Shown here: positions 43,565-52,282 of the stretch, piece after piece
Layout of the letters: every line of letters begins with the position of its first letter
Numbering within the stretch: position 1 is the stretch's first letter
Source: Amycolatopsis camponoti
GTDB lineage: Bacteria; Actinomycetota; Actinomycetes; Mycobacteriales; Pseudonocardiaceae
Direction of reading: 5' to 3'
DNA length: 64,000 nucleotides
NCBI RefSeq assembly: GCF_902497555.1
Contig: NZ_CABVGP010000004.1
Span: 1 to 64,000, forward strand
The notes under the pieces: generated by a model
The model's database searches: none
Seen by the model: the letters and a program-made list of their open reading frames with translations, nothing else
Told to the model about the DNA's origin: nothing
Made by a program: the position numbers and the translations under genes

Positions 43565-44410
43565 ATGACTGGAACCACCGCTTGCGTGCTCGTTCACGGT
43601 GCCTGGCACTCCTCACTGCACTGGGCCGCCACCCAGCGCGCACTGGCCGCGCAAGGCATCACCGGCGTCGCCGTCGACCTCCCCGGGCACGGCGTGACCG
43701 CGCCGCTGCCGTCCGGGTACCTCCGGCCCGGCCAGCCCGGGCTGGCGACCGAGCCCTCCGCGCTCGCCGGGCTGACCACCGAGGTGCTCGTCGACGCCCT
43801 GATCGCCGACCTCGCCGAGGTGCGCCGCCGGTTCACCAGCGTGGTCCTCGTCGCGCACAGCGCGGGCGGCGGCCCGGCGTCGGCCGTGGTCGAGCGGCAC
43901 CCCGACCTGGTCGACCACGTCGTCTACCTGTCGGCGTTCGTGCCCGCCGGACGGCCGCGCTTCGGCGAATACGTGACGGACCCGGTCAACGCCGGTGCCG
44001 CCCACGCACCCCGGACCGGCGACCCCGAAGTTCTCGGCGCCTTCCGGATCAACCCGCTCTCGCCCGACCCCGCCGAGGTCGAGGCGATCCGGCGGGCGTT
44101 CCTGACCGACTGGCCCGCGGACCGGCCGGGCTGGCGCCTGACGCTGCACCCCGACGAACCGATGGCGTCGCTCGCCGGGGCGTACCCGGTGACCGCCGGA
44201 CGGTGGGGCCGGGTGCCGCGCAGCTACATCCGGCTGACCGACGACCTGGCGCTGCCGCCGGCCACCCAGGACCTGATGATCGCCGAAGCCGACCGCCTGA
44301 CCCCGGAGCGCCCGTTCGCGGTGCACTCCCTGCCCGGCGGGCACTCGCCGTTCCTGACCCGCCCGGCCGAGCTCGCCGAGCTCCTCGGCCGGATCGCGAA
44401 GCAGGCATGA
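43565..44410 (+). CDS. Alpha/beta hydrolase
   Basis: The 281-residue protein starts MTGTTACVLVHGAWHSSLHW, giving the HGAW oxyanion segment, the nucleophile Ser in 'VLVAHSAGGG', and the late His in 'SLPGGHSPFL'. These are the catalytic parts of the EstA/methylesterase (salicylate-binding-protein-like) branch of alpha/beta hydrolases. GTG at 43556 is an alternative start. It is coupled to the MFS gene by ATGA and divergent from LysR, suggesting hydrolysis and export of the same compound. Confidence 0.92.
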   Translation: MTGTTACVLVHGAWHSSLHWAATQRALAAQGITGVAVDLPGHGVTAPLPSGYLRPGQPGLATEPSALAGLTTEVLVDALIADLAEVRRRFTSVVLVAHSAGGGPASAVVERHPDLVDHVVYLSAFVPAGRPRFGEYVTDPVNAGAAHAPRTGDPEVLGAFRINPLSPDPAEVEAIRRAFLTDWPADRPGWRLTLHPDEPMASLAGAYPVTAGRWGRVPRSYIRLTDDLALPPATQDLMIAEADRLTPERPFAVHSLPGGHSPFLTRPAELAELLGRIAKQA

Positions 44411-45807
44411 GGCCCGCCGCGCAAGCCGTGCTGCTGTCGGGGACGTTCGTCCAGCTGATGAGCGTCACCGTGATGCAGCTCGCCGTCCCGCGCATCCGCC
44501 ACGACCTCGCCGCCGGCTCGGGCGCGGGCCAGCTCGCGCTGGTCGGCTACACGCTGACCTACGCGTGCGCGCTGATCACCGCGGCCCGGCTCGGCGACCG
44601 GTTCGGCTACCGGCGGGTGTTCGTCATCGGCACGGCCGTGTTCACGCTGGCGTCGCTGGCCGCGGCCGCCGCGCCGGCCGCCGGGACCCTCGTGGTCGCC
44701 CGGCTGGTGCAGGGCGTCGGCAGCGGCCTGGTCGCGCCGCAGATCCTGTCGCTGATCCAGACCGCGGTGCCCGCGGACCGGCGGGCCGGGGTCCTGGGCC
44801 GATACGGGGCGACGATGGCCGTGGCCTCGCTGGCCGGCCCGCTGTGCTGCGGCGTCCTGCTGCACTTCGACCCGTTCGGGCTGGGCTGGCGGCTGGCACT
44901 GGCCCTGCCGGTGCCGGTGGGCGTCGTGTCGCTGGCCCTGGTCCGGATACTCCCCGGCGGGCGCGGCCCGGCGGACGCGAGCCGGGTGGATCCCGTCGGC
45001 GCAGCGTTGTCGCTGACCGGGCTGATCCTGCTCGTGCTGCCGCTGACCCTCGGCCAGGACGCGGGCTGGCCGGCCTGGACGTGGGCGAGCCTGGCCCTGG
45101 GGCTGGGCCTGCTCGCCGCCTTCGCCGCGGCACAACGCCGAGTGCGCTTCCCCTTGGTGCGGCCGGAAGCGCTGACCGCGTCGACGACCCGATGGGGCAT
45201 CGGTGCGGTGTTCCTCTTCAACGCCGGCATCCCGTCGTTCAGCCTGCTGCTTTCCTTGCACCTGCAGGGCGCGCTGCACCGCGGCCCGCTGGTGACGGCG
45301 TTGACCGTCGCGCCGTACGCGATCGGCGCTCTGCTGGGCAGCGCGGTCGCCGAAGCCGCGGCACGCCGGTTCGGCGCCGCGGCGCTCGCCGCCGCGTCCG
45401 CCGGCTTGGCCGCGGTGTCGCTGCTGCTCATTCCGGTGCTGGCCGGGCCGGCGCCGCTCCTGTGGGCGGTGCTCGGGGGCGGCGGCTTCGCGTTCGGCGT
45501 CTTCACGGCATCGGCGTTTTCCCTTGTCTTGAAACGGGTTCCGGTGCCCGTGGCCAGTTCCGTGTCGGGGTTGCTGCCCACCGCGCAGCAACTCGGCGGC
45601 ACACTCGGCGTGGCCCTGGCGGGGATCGCCTACGCCGCCGGGGCACTGGACGCGGCGATGGGTTACGAGGCCGTCGTGTTCCTGCTCGCGGCCGCGGCCA
45701 CGGCGCGCTTGAGGAAGCCTACCCAAGCAGCTTTCGGTACTGCGCCAGTTCTACTACGACATCGCGCTGTCCGCGTCACCCGCGGTGCCAGTCGCGGAAG
45801 GCGGTGA
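44407..45807 (+). CDS. MFS transporter
   Basis: The 466-residue protein has about 14 helices, motif A 'ARLGDRFGYRRVFVIG' and the motif C-like 'LVQGVGSGLVAPQILSLIQTAV'. It is a DHA2-like exporter. Its start overlaps the hydrolase stop. The C-terminal 30 residues after 'RLRKP' are basic and unlike a transporter end, and its last 32 bases overlap the convergent anti-sigma gene, so a natural stop may have been lost or the tail extended. Confidence 0.9.
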   Translation: MRPAAQAVLLSGTFVQLMSVTVMQLAVPRIRHDLAAGSGAGQLALVGYTLTYACALITAARLGDRFGYRRVFVIGTAVFTLASLAAAAAPAAGTLVVARLVQGVGSGLVAPQILSLIQTAVPADRRAGVLGRYGATMAVASLAGPLCCGVLLHFDPFGLGWRLALALPVPVGVVSLALVRILPGGRGPADASRVDPVGAALSLTGLILLVLPLTLGQDAGWPAWTWASLALGLGLLAAFAAAQRRVRFPLVRPEALTASTTRWGIGAVFLFNAGIPSFSLLLSLHLQGALHRGPLVTALTVAPYAIGALLGSAVAEAAARRFGAAALAAASAGLAAVSLLLIPVLAGPAPLLWAVLGGGGFAFGVFTASAFSLVLKRVPVPVASSVSGLLPTAQQLGGTLGVALAGIAYAAGALDAAMGYEAVVFLLAAAATARLRKPTQAAFGTAPVLLRHRAVRVTRGASRGRR

Positions 45808-46006
45808 GGACGGCGTCACGGGTCTCGGGCGAGAGGGTTTCCGGTGGCAGCCGCCCGAGTTCGCCGATGGTCGTGCGGAACTGGTCGAGGTAGCGTTCGC
45901 AGCCTTCGCAAAGCGCGAGGTGGTCGATGAAGCGTGCTTCGGTGCCGGGGTCGAGGGCGTCGTCGAGGAACGCGGTGACCAGTTCGACGAATTCGTCGCA
46001 GTTCAC
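45776..46006 (-). CDS. Zinc-finger anti-sigma factor (ZAS, zf-HC2)
   Basis: A 76-residue protein starting MNCDEFVELVTAFLDD with the H-x3-C-x2-C zinc motif ('DHLALCEGC'). No membrane helix follows, so it is a soluble anti-sigma factor that would hold the upstream sigma protein. GTG at 46006 overlaps the sigma stop (GTGA). A cysteine-based motif suggests redox or zinc sensing. It overlaps the convergent MFS gene by 32 bases. Confidence 0.88.
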   Translation of the reverse strand: MNCDEFVELVTAFLDDALDPGTEARFIDHLALCEGCERYLDQFRTTIGELGRLPPETLSPETRDAVLTAFRDWHRG

Positions 46007-46644
46007 GTCCTCGCCCCCGTCGCCAAGTACACCGCCAGCCGCTCCCGGACGGCGGCGCGGGCCCGGTGCAGCAGGACGCGCTGGTTGGCCGCCGAGATCC
46101 GCAGCATCGCACAGACCTCTTCGGCGGTGTAGTCCCCGACGTCGCGCAGGCTCAGCACCGCGCGCTGCCGCGCGGGGAGCTCGTCGAGAACGGTGGTGAT
46201 CACCTCGCGGATCTCGAGGACGAGCGCGGTGTCCTCCGGCGACGCCCACGCGGCCGGGGCTTCGCGCCAGTGGCCGGGGTAGCCGCCGCCGGTGCCCTGG
46301 AACCGGGCCGGGTCGACGGTCGGGCCGTGGTCCTCGTCCTGGGGCAGGATGCTGGTCCACGGCACGCTCCGGCGCTCGGCCACGCCGCGTTTCTTGGCGG
46401 TGTTGACCAGGATCCGGAAGACCCAGGTCTTGAACGCCGACCTGCCCTCGAAGGCATCGACGCCCTTGAGCACGGCGAGCCAGGTCTCCTGGACGACTTC
46501 CTCGGCGGAGGCGCGGGTGGACACGAACGAGCGGGCCAGCCGGAGCATCGGCGCCGACCACGCGTCGAGCACCGCGGCGAACGTCGCGTCGTCGCCCCGG
46601 CGGACGGCGGCGATCAGCTCGTCCTCCGGCGGCAGCTTGGTCAC
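46003..46644 (-). CDS. ECF sigma factor
   Basis: The 213-residue protein has region 2 ('AVRRGDDATFAAVLDAWSAPMLRLARSFVSTRASAEEVVQETWLAVLKGVDAFEGRSAFKTWVFRIL') and region 4 ('LPARQRAVLSLRDVGDYTAEEVCAMLRISAANQRVLLHRARAAVRERL'). It is coupled to a zinc anti-sigma gene. The GTG at 46644 is chosen because TATATT, a good -10, ends 6 bases before it, as expected of a leaderless transcript; a longer frame begins inside the antiporter gene. Stress stimulus unknown. Confidence 0.93.
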   Translation of the reverse strand: MTKLPPEDELIAAVRRGDDATFAAVLDAWSAPMLRLARSFVSTRASAEEVVQETWLAVLKGVDAFEGRSAFKTWVFRILVNTAKKRGVAERRSVPWTSILPQDEDHGPTVDPARFQGTGGGYPGHWREAPAAWASPEDTALVLEIREVITTVLDELPARQRAVLSLRDVGDYTAEEVCAMLRISAANQRVLLHRARAAVRERLAVYLATGART

Positions 46645-46685
46645 CAGGCGAATATAACGGCGGCAGGCGGGCAAAAGGATGACCG

Positions 46686-47873
46686 TCACCTTACGGCCGC
46701 CTTCCGGCCGCGCAGCAGCGAAAGGGCGCCCGCGGGGAAGGCGAGCACCGACAGCAGGCCCGCGCACACGAGCCCCGCCGCGGTCGCCGGGGACATCGAC
46801 CCGGTCAGCACGCCGATCTGGGAAACGGTGACCAGGAACGGCAACGACGTCGCCTGCAGCAGCGCCGCCGCGGCCGCCGGGCGCCGGCCGAACTCCCGGG
46901 TGTACAGCAGCGCCGGGACGCCGCGGGCGATCAGCAGGGCCACCAGGAAGAGGGGAATTCGCACCGGCGCCGCCGGGTCGGCCAGCAACCCACCGAGGTC
47001 GAGCCGCAGCCCGCCGGCGACGAAGAACACCGGGATGAGGAAGCCGTAGCCGATGGCGTCCAGCTTGACCCGGAACCGCGGGTGCGACGCGGCGTCCCGG
47101 TCGAGCAGCCCGACCACGGCGCCGGCGAGGAACGCGCCGAGGATGCTCTCCAGCCCGAACGCCTCCGCGAGCGCGACGAACGCGACCAGCAGCACCACCG
47201 CCGCGCGGACCCGGATCTCGGCGGTGGTGTCCTGCAGCCTGGTCAGGGTCGCGCCGAGCCGCCGCGACCTCCCGGCCAGCGACACGACGACCGCCGTCGC
47301 CGCGACCAGCAGCGCGAACGCCACCAGCAGCACCAGCCGCCCGCCGGTGCTGCCCCCGGACGCCGAGAACAGCAGCGACAACAGTACGACGGCGGCGAAG
47401 TCGGCGACCGAGCAGGCGGCGATGATCGCCTGCCCGAGCGCCGTTTCGGCCTGCCCGGCGTCCTTGAGCACCGGCACGACCAGGCCGAGTGACGTCGCCG
47501 AGAGTGCCACGGCGATCAGGAGCGGGCTCTTCACCCAGCCCGCCGCGCCGAACCCGGCTCCGGCGGCCAGGCCGAGCGCGAGCGTGACGCCGTAGCCGAG
47601 CAGCGCCAGCCGCAGTGCCCGCCCGCGCAGCCGGTGCACGTCGATCTCCAGCCCGGCGAGGAACAGCAGGAACGCCAAGCCGAGCAGGGCGGCGATCTCC
47701 ACCGGCACGTCGGCTTCGACCCAGCCCAGCACGGACGGCCCGGCGACGATCCCGAGCACGATCTCCAGCACGACCGCCGGGACGCGCAGTTTCGGGACGA
47801 GCGCCGTCACCAGGGGCGCGACGAGCGCGATCGCGGCCACCGCGAACAGGTTCACGAACTCGACGCCGGGCAT
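46686..47873 (-). CDS. Cation:proton antiporter, CPA2 (KefB-like)
   Basis: The 395-residue protein has about 12 helices, with 'LGLAFLLFLAGLEIDVHRLRG' and 'IIAACSVADFAAVVLLSLLF', typical of the Na_H_Exchanger domain of CPA2 proteins, with the ion-binding Asp in 'CSVADF'. No TrkA-N regulatory domain follows. It could exchange K+ or Na+ for H+. It shares its strand with the flavodoxin-like and Rieske-ThDP genes (7 bases after the former), so the three may be one operon. Confidence 0.9.
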   Translation of the reverse strand: MPGVEFVNLFAVAAIALVAPLVTALVPKLRVPAVVLEIVLGIVAGPSVLGWVEADVPVEIAALLGLAFLLFLAGLEIDVHRLRGRALRLALLGYGVTLALGLAAGAGFGAAGWVKSPLLIAVALSATSLGLVVPVLKDAGQAETALGQAIIAACSVADFAAVVLLSLLFSASGGSTGGRLVLLVAFALLVAATAVVVSLAGRSRRLGATLTRLQDTTAEIRVRAAVVLLVAFVALAEAFGLESILGAFLAGAVVGLLDRDAASHPRFRVKLDAIGYGFLIPVFFVAGGLRLDLGGLLADPAAPVRIPLFLVALLIARGVPALLYTREFGRRPAAAAALLQATSLPFLVTVSQIGVLTGSMSPATAAGLVCAGLLSVLAFPAGALSLLRGRKAAVR

Positions 47874-47880
47874 CGCGAGC

Positions 47881-48585
47881 TCAGCGGTATTCGGGGTTGG
47901 CGAAGTCGAAGCGGCAGCCGGCGTCCCATTCGCTGCGCTGGTTGCCGTGCGCCGGGATGCCGCCCGCGTCCTTGAGCATGCGGGCCAGGTGGAGCAGGTT
48001 CCAGGTCATGAACGTGGTGTTGCGGTTGGTGAAGTCGTTCTCCGGTCCGCCGGAGCCGGGGTCCAGGTAGGACGGTCCGGGGCCGGCCTCGCCGATCCAG
48101 CCCGCGTCCGCCTGCGGCGGGACGGTGTAGCCGAGGTGCTGGAGGCTGTAGAGGACGTTCATGGCGCAATGCTTGACCCCGTCTTCGTTGCCGGTGATCA
48201 GGCAGCCGCCGACCCGGCCGTAATAGGCGTATTGCCCGGCGTCGTTGAGCAGGTGCGAGCAGGCGTAGAGCCGCTCGATGACCTGCTTGGTGACGGAGCT
48301 GTTGTCGCCCAGCCAGATCGGGCCCGCGATGACGAGGATGTCGGCGGCCATGACTTTTTCGTAGATGCCCGGCCAGGCGTCGGTTTCCCAGCCGTGCTCG
48401 GTCATGTCGGGCCAGACGCCGATCGCGATGTCGTGGTCGATCGCCCGCAGCACCTCGACGGTGACGCCGTTCTTCTCCATGATGCCGCGGCTGACGTCGA
48501 TCAGCCCTTCGGTGTTGCTGCGCTCGGGGGAGCGCTTGAGCGTGCAGTTGACGAACAGTGCGCGCAGGTCGCCGTAGGTCGGCAT
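47881..48585 (-). CDS. Flavodoxin-fold NAD(P)H-dependent oxidoreductase
   Basis: A 234-residue protein with 'LRALFVNCTLKRSPERSNTEGLID' (flavin phosphate loop), 'ADILVIAGPIWLGDNSSVTKQVIERLYA' and 'YGRVGGCLITGNEDGVKHCAMNVLYSLQHLGYTVPPQ', the pattern of NADPH-dependent FMN reductases with a flavodoxin fold. GGAAGGAAAACC precedes the ATG. It follows the Rieske-ThDP fusion gene by 14 bases and could feed electrons to it or to quinones. Confidence 0.9.
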   Translation of the reverse strand: MPTYGDLRALFVNCTLKRSPERSNTEGLIDVSRGIMEKNGVTVEVLRAIDHDIAIGVWPDMTEHGWETDAWPGIYEKVMAADILVIAGPIWLGDNSSVTKQVIERLYACSHLLNDAGQYAYYGRVGGCLITGNEDGVKHCAMNVLYSLQHLGYTVPPQADAGWIGEAGPGPSYLDPGSGGPENDFTNRNTTFMTWNLLHLARMLKDAGGIPAHGNQRSEWDAGCRFDFANPEYR

Positions 48586-48599
48586 GGTTTTCCTTCCGG

Positions 48600-50531
48600 T
48601 CAGAGGAGTTCGGCGTCCTGCTCGACGCAGAGCAGGACGGGTCCGTCGGTGGCGAACAGGCTTCTCATGGCGTCGTCGAGCTGGTCCCGGGAAGTGACGC
48701 GGATGCCGGTGGCACCGCACAAGCCGGCGTAGGCGGCCCAGTCGGGGTTGCGCAGCGAGGTCTGCCAGACCGGGTAGTCCCCGGCGAGCTGCTCCTTGCT
48801 GATCTTGCCGAGGGCGTTGTTGTTCAGCAGCACGTGCTTGACCGGGATGCCGTACTTGACGGCGGTGGTGAGCTCGGTGGCGTACTGCCCGAACCCGCCG
48901 TCGCCGGTGACCGCGACGATCGGCCGGCCGGGTGCGGCCGCCCACGCGCCGAGCGCCGCCGGGTAGCCGAACCCGATCGAGCCGAGGTAGCCCGACATCA
49001 GCACCGGCTGGCCCCGCGACTCGAGGTAGCGGCCGAGCGAGTAGGCGTGGTTGCCGACGTCGACGGTCACCACGGCGTCGGCGGGCAGGTGCCGGGACAG
49101 CGCGTCGAACACCGCCGCGGCGGCCACCCCGCGCCCCCGGTCGTCCCGTACCCGGCGGGCCTTTTCGGCTCGCCAGATCTCCCACCGTGCCGCGACGTCC
49201 CGGCGCTGGTCCTCGGCTTTCGTCTCGCCGAGCGCGGCGGTCAGCGCGGCGACCGTGAGCCGGGCGTCGCCGAGCAGGGACCTCGTCACCGCGTCGAACC
49301 GGCCGATCGCGGCGGGCTCGTCGTCGATCTGCAGGATCGGCTTGTAGGCGGCGATCCCGGTGTGGCTCGAGAACGACGCGCCGACGACGATCAGCAGGTC
49401 GGCCTCGTTCATCAGCCAGCTCGCGACCGGTGTGCCGCTGCGGCCGAGCACCCCGGCGCCGAGCGGGTGGGTGTCCGGGACCAGGCCTTTCGCCTTGAAC
49501 GTCGTGAGAACGGGCGCGGTGAGCGTCTCGGCGAGCAGCCGGACCTCGGTTTCGGCGCCCCGCGCGCCGTGACCGGCGATCACGACCGGCCGGCGAGCGT
49601 CCCGGACCACTGCGGCGGCGGCTTCGACGGCGGAACCTTCCGGCCGGATCCGGCGGTCGGCCGCTCGTCCGTCCGGAGTGGACGCGGGCGCGTCGCTGGG
49701 CTGGACCTGGACCTCGTCGGGCAGCACGAGGTGGGCGACCCCGCGGTGGTCGAGGGCGTGCTTGACCGCGAGCGCCGCGAGCTCGGCGTGGTCGCTGCCA
49801 CTGTGGACGGTCGTGGTCGACACGGCGACGTCCCGGAACACCGCGGACAGGTCGACGTCCTGGAACGCGCCGCGGCCGAGCACCTTGGACGGCACCTGCC
49901 CGGAGATCGCGAGTGCCGGCGCGCCGTCCAGCTTCGCGTCGTAGAGCCCGGTGAGCAGGTTCGTCGAGCCGGGGCCGGCGATCGCGAAGCAGGCCGCCGG
50001 GCGGCCGGTCAGCTTGCCGTACGCGCTCGCGGCGAAGGCCGCGGCGCCCTCGTGCCGGATGCCGACGTAGGTGAGCTCGCCGCGGTCCTCCGCGCGGCGC
50101 AGTGCCTCGGCGAACCCCAGGTTGGAGTGCCCGACCATGCCGAACACGTGGGTCACGCCCCAGGCGACGAGCGTCTCGACCAGCACGTCCGCGACCGTGC
50201 GCACGGCCGTCGGCGGGTCCGGCAGCCGGACGAACACGCCGTCCTCGCGCTGCTCGACCGGGTAGGTCGCGACGCCGTCGGAAAACCCCTCCGGGGGCAG
50301 CCCGGAGATCGGGTCGTAGTCGTAGCCGTGCCACGGGCAGCGCAGCAGGCCTTTCTCGATCGAGCCTTCGCCGAGTGGGCCGCCCTGGTGCGGGCAGCGG
50401 TTCTCGAGCGCGCCCAGCCGCGCGCCGCACCGGGACAGCGCGACGCTGCGTCCGTCGATCGTGACGCTGCGAACCCGGCCGTCATCCGGCACGTCCGCCG
50501 GGTCGACCCGGTGCCAGCCGTTTTCGGTCAT
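48600..50531 (-). CDS. Rieske [2Fe-2S] domain fused to a thiamine diphosphate enzyme (pyruvate oxidase/ALS-like)
   Basis: The 643-residue protein has a Rieske ferredoxin domain (1-105) with Cys46-x-His48 and Cys65-x2-His68, then the three ThDP-enzyme domains: Pyr domain with catalytic Glu161 ('GIRHEGAAAFA'), a central domain, and a PP domain with 'VTGDGGFGQYATELTTAVKYGIPVKHVLLNNNALGKI' (the GDG...NN cofactor motif). ThDP enzymes of this shape act on pyruvate or related 2-oxo acids. All ligands are present. The fusion suggests electrons pass from the enamine intermediate to the iron-sulfur centre. Substrate unknown. Confidence 0.92.
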   Translation of the reverse strand: MTENGWHRVDPADVPDDGRVRSVTIDGRSVALSRCGARLGALENRCPHQGGPLGEGSIEKGLLRCPWHGYDYDPISGLPPEGFSDGVATYPVEQREDGVFVRLPDPPTAVRTVADVLVETLVAWGVTHVFGMVGHSNLGFAEALRRAEDRGELTYVGIRHEGAAAFAASAYGKLTGRPAACFAIAGPGSTNLLTGLYDAKLDGAPALAISGQVPSKVLGRGAFQDVDLSAVFRDVAVSTTTVHSGSDHAELAALAVKHALDHRGVAHLVLPDEVQVQPSDAPASTPDGRAADRRIRPEGSAVEAAAAVVRDARRPVVIAGHGARGAETEVRLLAETLTAPVLTTFKAKGLVPDTHPLGAGVLGRSGTPVASWLMNEADLLIVVGASFSSHTGIAAYKPILQIDDEPAAIGRFDAVTRSLLGDARLTVAALTAALGETKAEDQRRDVAARWEIWRAEKARRVRDDRGRGVAAAAVFDALSRHLPADAVVTVDVGNHAYSLGRYLESRGQPVLMSGYLGSIGFGYPAALGAWAAAPGRPIVAVTGDGGFGQYATELTTAVKYGIPVKHVLLNNNALGKISKEQLAGDYPVWQTSLRNPDWAAYAGLCGATGIRVTSRDQLDDAMRSLFATDGPVLLCVEQDAELL

Positions 50532-50758
50532 GTGACGCCTTCCAGACTCGGGGACACTGTGCCGTCGAAAGAGTGGTGACGGCAGACTCAGTGCCTCGAT
50601 GGGGGCCAGGCGTTACACGAGGAGTTCGGCGATGTCCGAAGCTCTCGATGCCCAAGCCCACGTCCGAAGAGGACACGCACCTTGTGGTGCACTCGTCGGC
50701 AACGCTTCGGCCGCCGCGAGCGATATAAGGGCACGCGTTGACGGCGGGAGGTGGTCCG

Positions 50759-51124
50759 ATGAGCTTCTGGCCGGTGGGTGCCGCCGCGAGCTTCACGTTC
50801 GCGGGGACGGCCGTGGTGGTGGCGCCGGTCTCGGCGTGGGCGTTCAAGAAGGTCGGGCTGCCCCAGTGGCCGCAGAGTACGGCACTGGATCACGTCGTGT
50901 GGGAACGCGACCGGGTGCTCGCCCTGGCCAAGGGCACGGCGACCAGCGCGCTCGGGTTCCTGAGCGCGGTGATCGTGGCGCTGCTCAAGCACGAGATCAA
51001 CGACCGCGTGCCGGGCTTGGCGGTGCTGTGCTGCCTGCTCGGCGCGGTCGGCCTGCTTGTGTTCGCCGCGAGGATGAGCGTGAGCGTCCGGCTGACCGCG
51101 GCCACGGAAACGGATCCGCGATGA
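50759..51124 (+). CDS. Small membrane protein
   Basis: A 121-residue protein starting MSFWPVGAAASFTFAG with three hydrophobic segments and a basic stretch between ('AFKKVGLPQWPQS'). GGGAGGTGG precedes the ATG at 50759; a TTG at 50738 is less likely. Its stop overlaps the next start (ATGA). No family is recognised. Confidence 0.75.
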   Translation: MSFWPVGAAASFTFAGTAVVVAPVSAWAFKKVGLPQWPQSTALDHVVWERDRVLALAKGTATSALGFLSAVIVALLKHEINDRVPGLAVLCCLLGAVGLLVFAARMSVSVRLTAATETDPR

Positions 51125-51408
51125 CGACCGACCAGATCATCTACCTCGTGCTCGGGGGTGCCGGTCTCGGCGTGCTGATGGGGGCGCTGACGCGGGTGAG
51201 TCCCGGTGGCGGGCCGCAGCCTCGGCGCGCGGCGGATTCGGGCCCCGATTTGCCTCAGCCGCCGCCTACCGTGCCTGAGCCGCCTCTGACCAGTGAAGAA
51301 CAAGAGGCCGCGGTTGAGGAACAGCGCCTGCGGCACCAGCACGCTTTGGCGGTGGCGAGGCAGAACCGGCTCCGCGAAATCGCCCGGCGGCGCCCGAAAC
51401 CGGAGTGA
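51121..51408 (+). CDS. Small membrane-anchored protein with charged coiled-coil tail
   Basis: A 95-residue protein: one N-terminal helix ('IIYLVLGGAGLGVLMGALT'), a Pro-rich linker, then a charged helix ('EEQEAAVEEQRLRHQHALAVARQNRLREIARRR'). It is translated together with the previous gene. Function unknown. Confidence 0.7.
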   Translation: MTTDQIIYLVLGGAGLGVLMGALTRVSPGGGPQPRRAADSGPDLPQPPPTVPEPPLTSEEQEAAVEEQRLRHQHALAVARQNRLREIARRRPKPE

Positions 51409-51507
51409 GGCGGGCCCGGCTCTCTTCTCGGCCGCACGTAACCGTGCGGTAAGGATCACCACCCGGGAACCGTGTGAGACTGAGGTGATCCCGACGAGGA
51501 GGTCACC

Positions 51508-51810
51508 ATGGCCAGCAGTCACCCGCGCCCAACGTCGATCGGCGGCCACACTCACAACCGATTGGCGAAAGCGGGAATCTCGGTCGTCTCCGCCCTCATC
51601 GTCGCGGCCGGCGCGAAGGGCGCTTTCGAGATCAGCAACAGCACCATGATGATGAACATCGCTTCTGTCGGCGCGTGGGTGATGTTGTGCCTCGGCCTGG
51701 CCTACGCGGGCGTCCGGATCCGCCCCGCCGTCGGCGGCGCGCTGCTCGTGGGCGTAGGAATAGGCGTGCTTCTCGTGGTGATCTTCGGCGGCATGCAGAT
51801 GCTCGGTTGA
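51508..51810 (+). CDS. Small three-helix membrane protein
   Basis: A 100-residue protein with three hydrophobic helices ('ISVVSALIVAAGAKGAF', 'VGAWVMLCLGLAYAGV', 'ALLVGVGIGVLLVVIF'). GAGGAGG precedes the ATG. CCGCAC-N6-GTGCGG (51432-51449) upstream is a small hairpin that may end the previous unit. No family is recognised. Confidence 0.7.
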   Translation: MASSHPRPTSIGGHTHNRLAKAGISVVSALIVAAGAKGAFEISNSTMMMNIASVGAWVMLCLGLAYAGVRIRPAVGGALLVGVGIGVLLVVIFGGMQMLG

Positions 51811-51939
51811 CGCGACGGCGCCGGCGGCGGGGTCGCTGCCCGGAAAGCCCTGGCGCAGAACGGGTTTCCCGACGCCCAGCTGCACGAGGAACGCTTCGAC
51901 CCGTGATCGCCCTCAGGCGCCTGCGCGGTACGTTGCGCG

Positions 51940-51958
51940 TACTACGTGACACGTAGTA
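51940..51958. promoter_or_regulatory. PadR operator
   Basis: TACTACGTG and CACGTAGTA are perfect 9-base arms around a single A, 28 bases before the PadR start. The TACT...AGTA pattern is typical of PadR-family sites, so autoregulation is likely. Confidence 0.8.
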
Positions 51959-51985
51959 ACGTGCGGCCGACCGAAGGGGCCGAGC

Positions 51986-52282
51986 ATGCCGAACGACGCT
52001 CAGATCTTGGTGCTCTACGCACTGACCGATGGCCCGCTGCACGGCTACGCGATCAACACCGCGATCGACGAACTGACCGGCGAACGGCTGGGGCCGGGCA
52101 GTCTCTACGGCGCGCTCGCGCGCTTGGAGGCGAAGGGGCTGATCGAAGCACTCGGCGGCGAAGGTCGCCAGCGCCCGATGCGGATCACCGAGCAGGGCCG
52201 CGCCGTGCTGGAAAGTGAGCTGCGGGCCATGGCTCGGGTGGCCGACGCGGGTTTGCGGCGGCTCGGCGAGCGGCCGGCATGA
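51986..52282 (+). CDS. PadR-family regulator
   Basis: A 98-residue winged-helix protein: 'AQILVLYALTDGPLHGYAINTAIDELTGERLGPGSLYGALARLEAKGLIEAL', then 'RPMRITEQGRAVLESELRAMARV'. This is the short PadR-s1 form. It overlaps the ATG of the frameshifted gene that follows (ATGA, 52279), a pairing common in actinomycetes where the partner is a membrane protein. A perfect palindrome lies upstream. Confidence 0.93.
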   Translation: MPNDAQILVLYALTDGPLHGYAINTAIDELTGERLGPGSLYGALARLEAKGLIEALGGEGRQRPMRITEQGRAVLESELRAMARVADAGLRRLGERPA

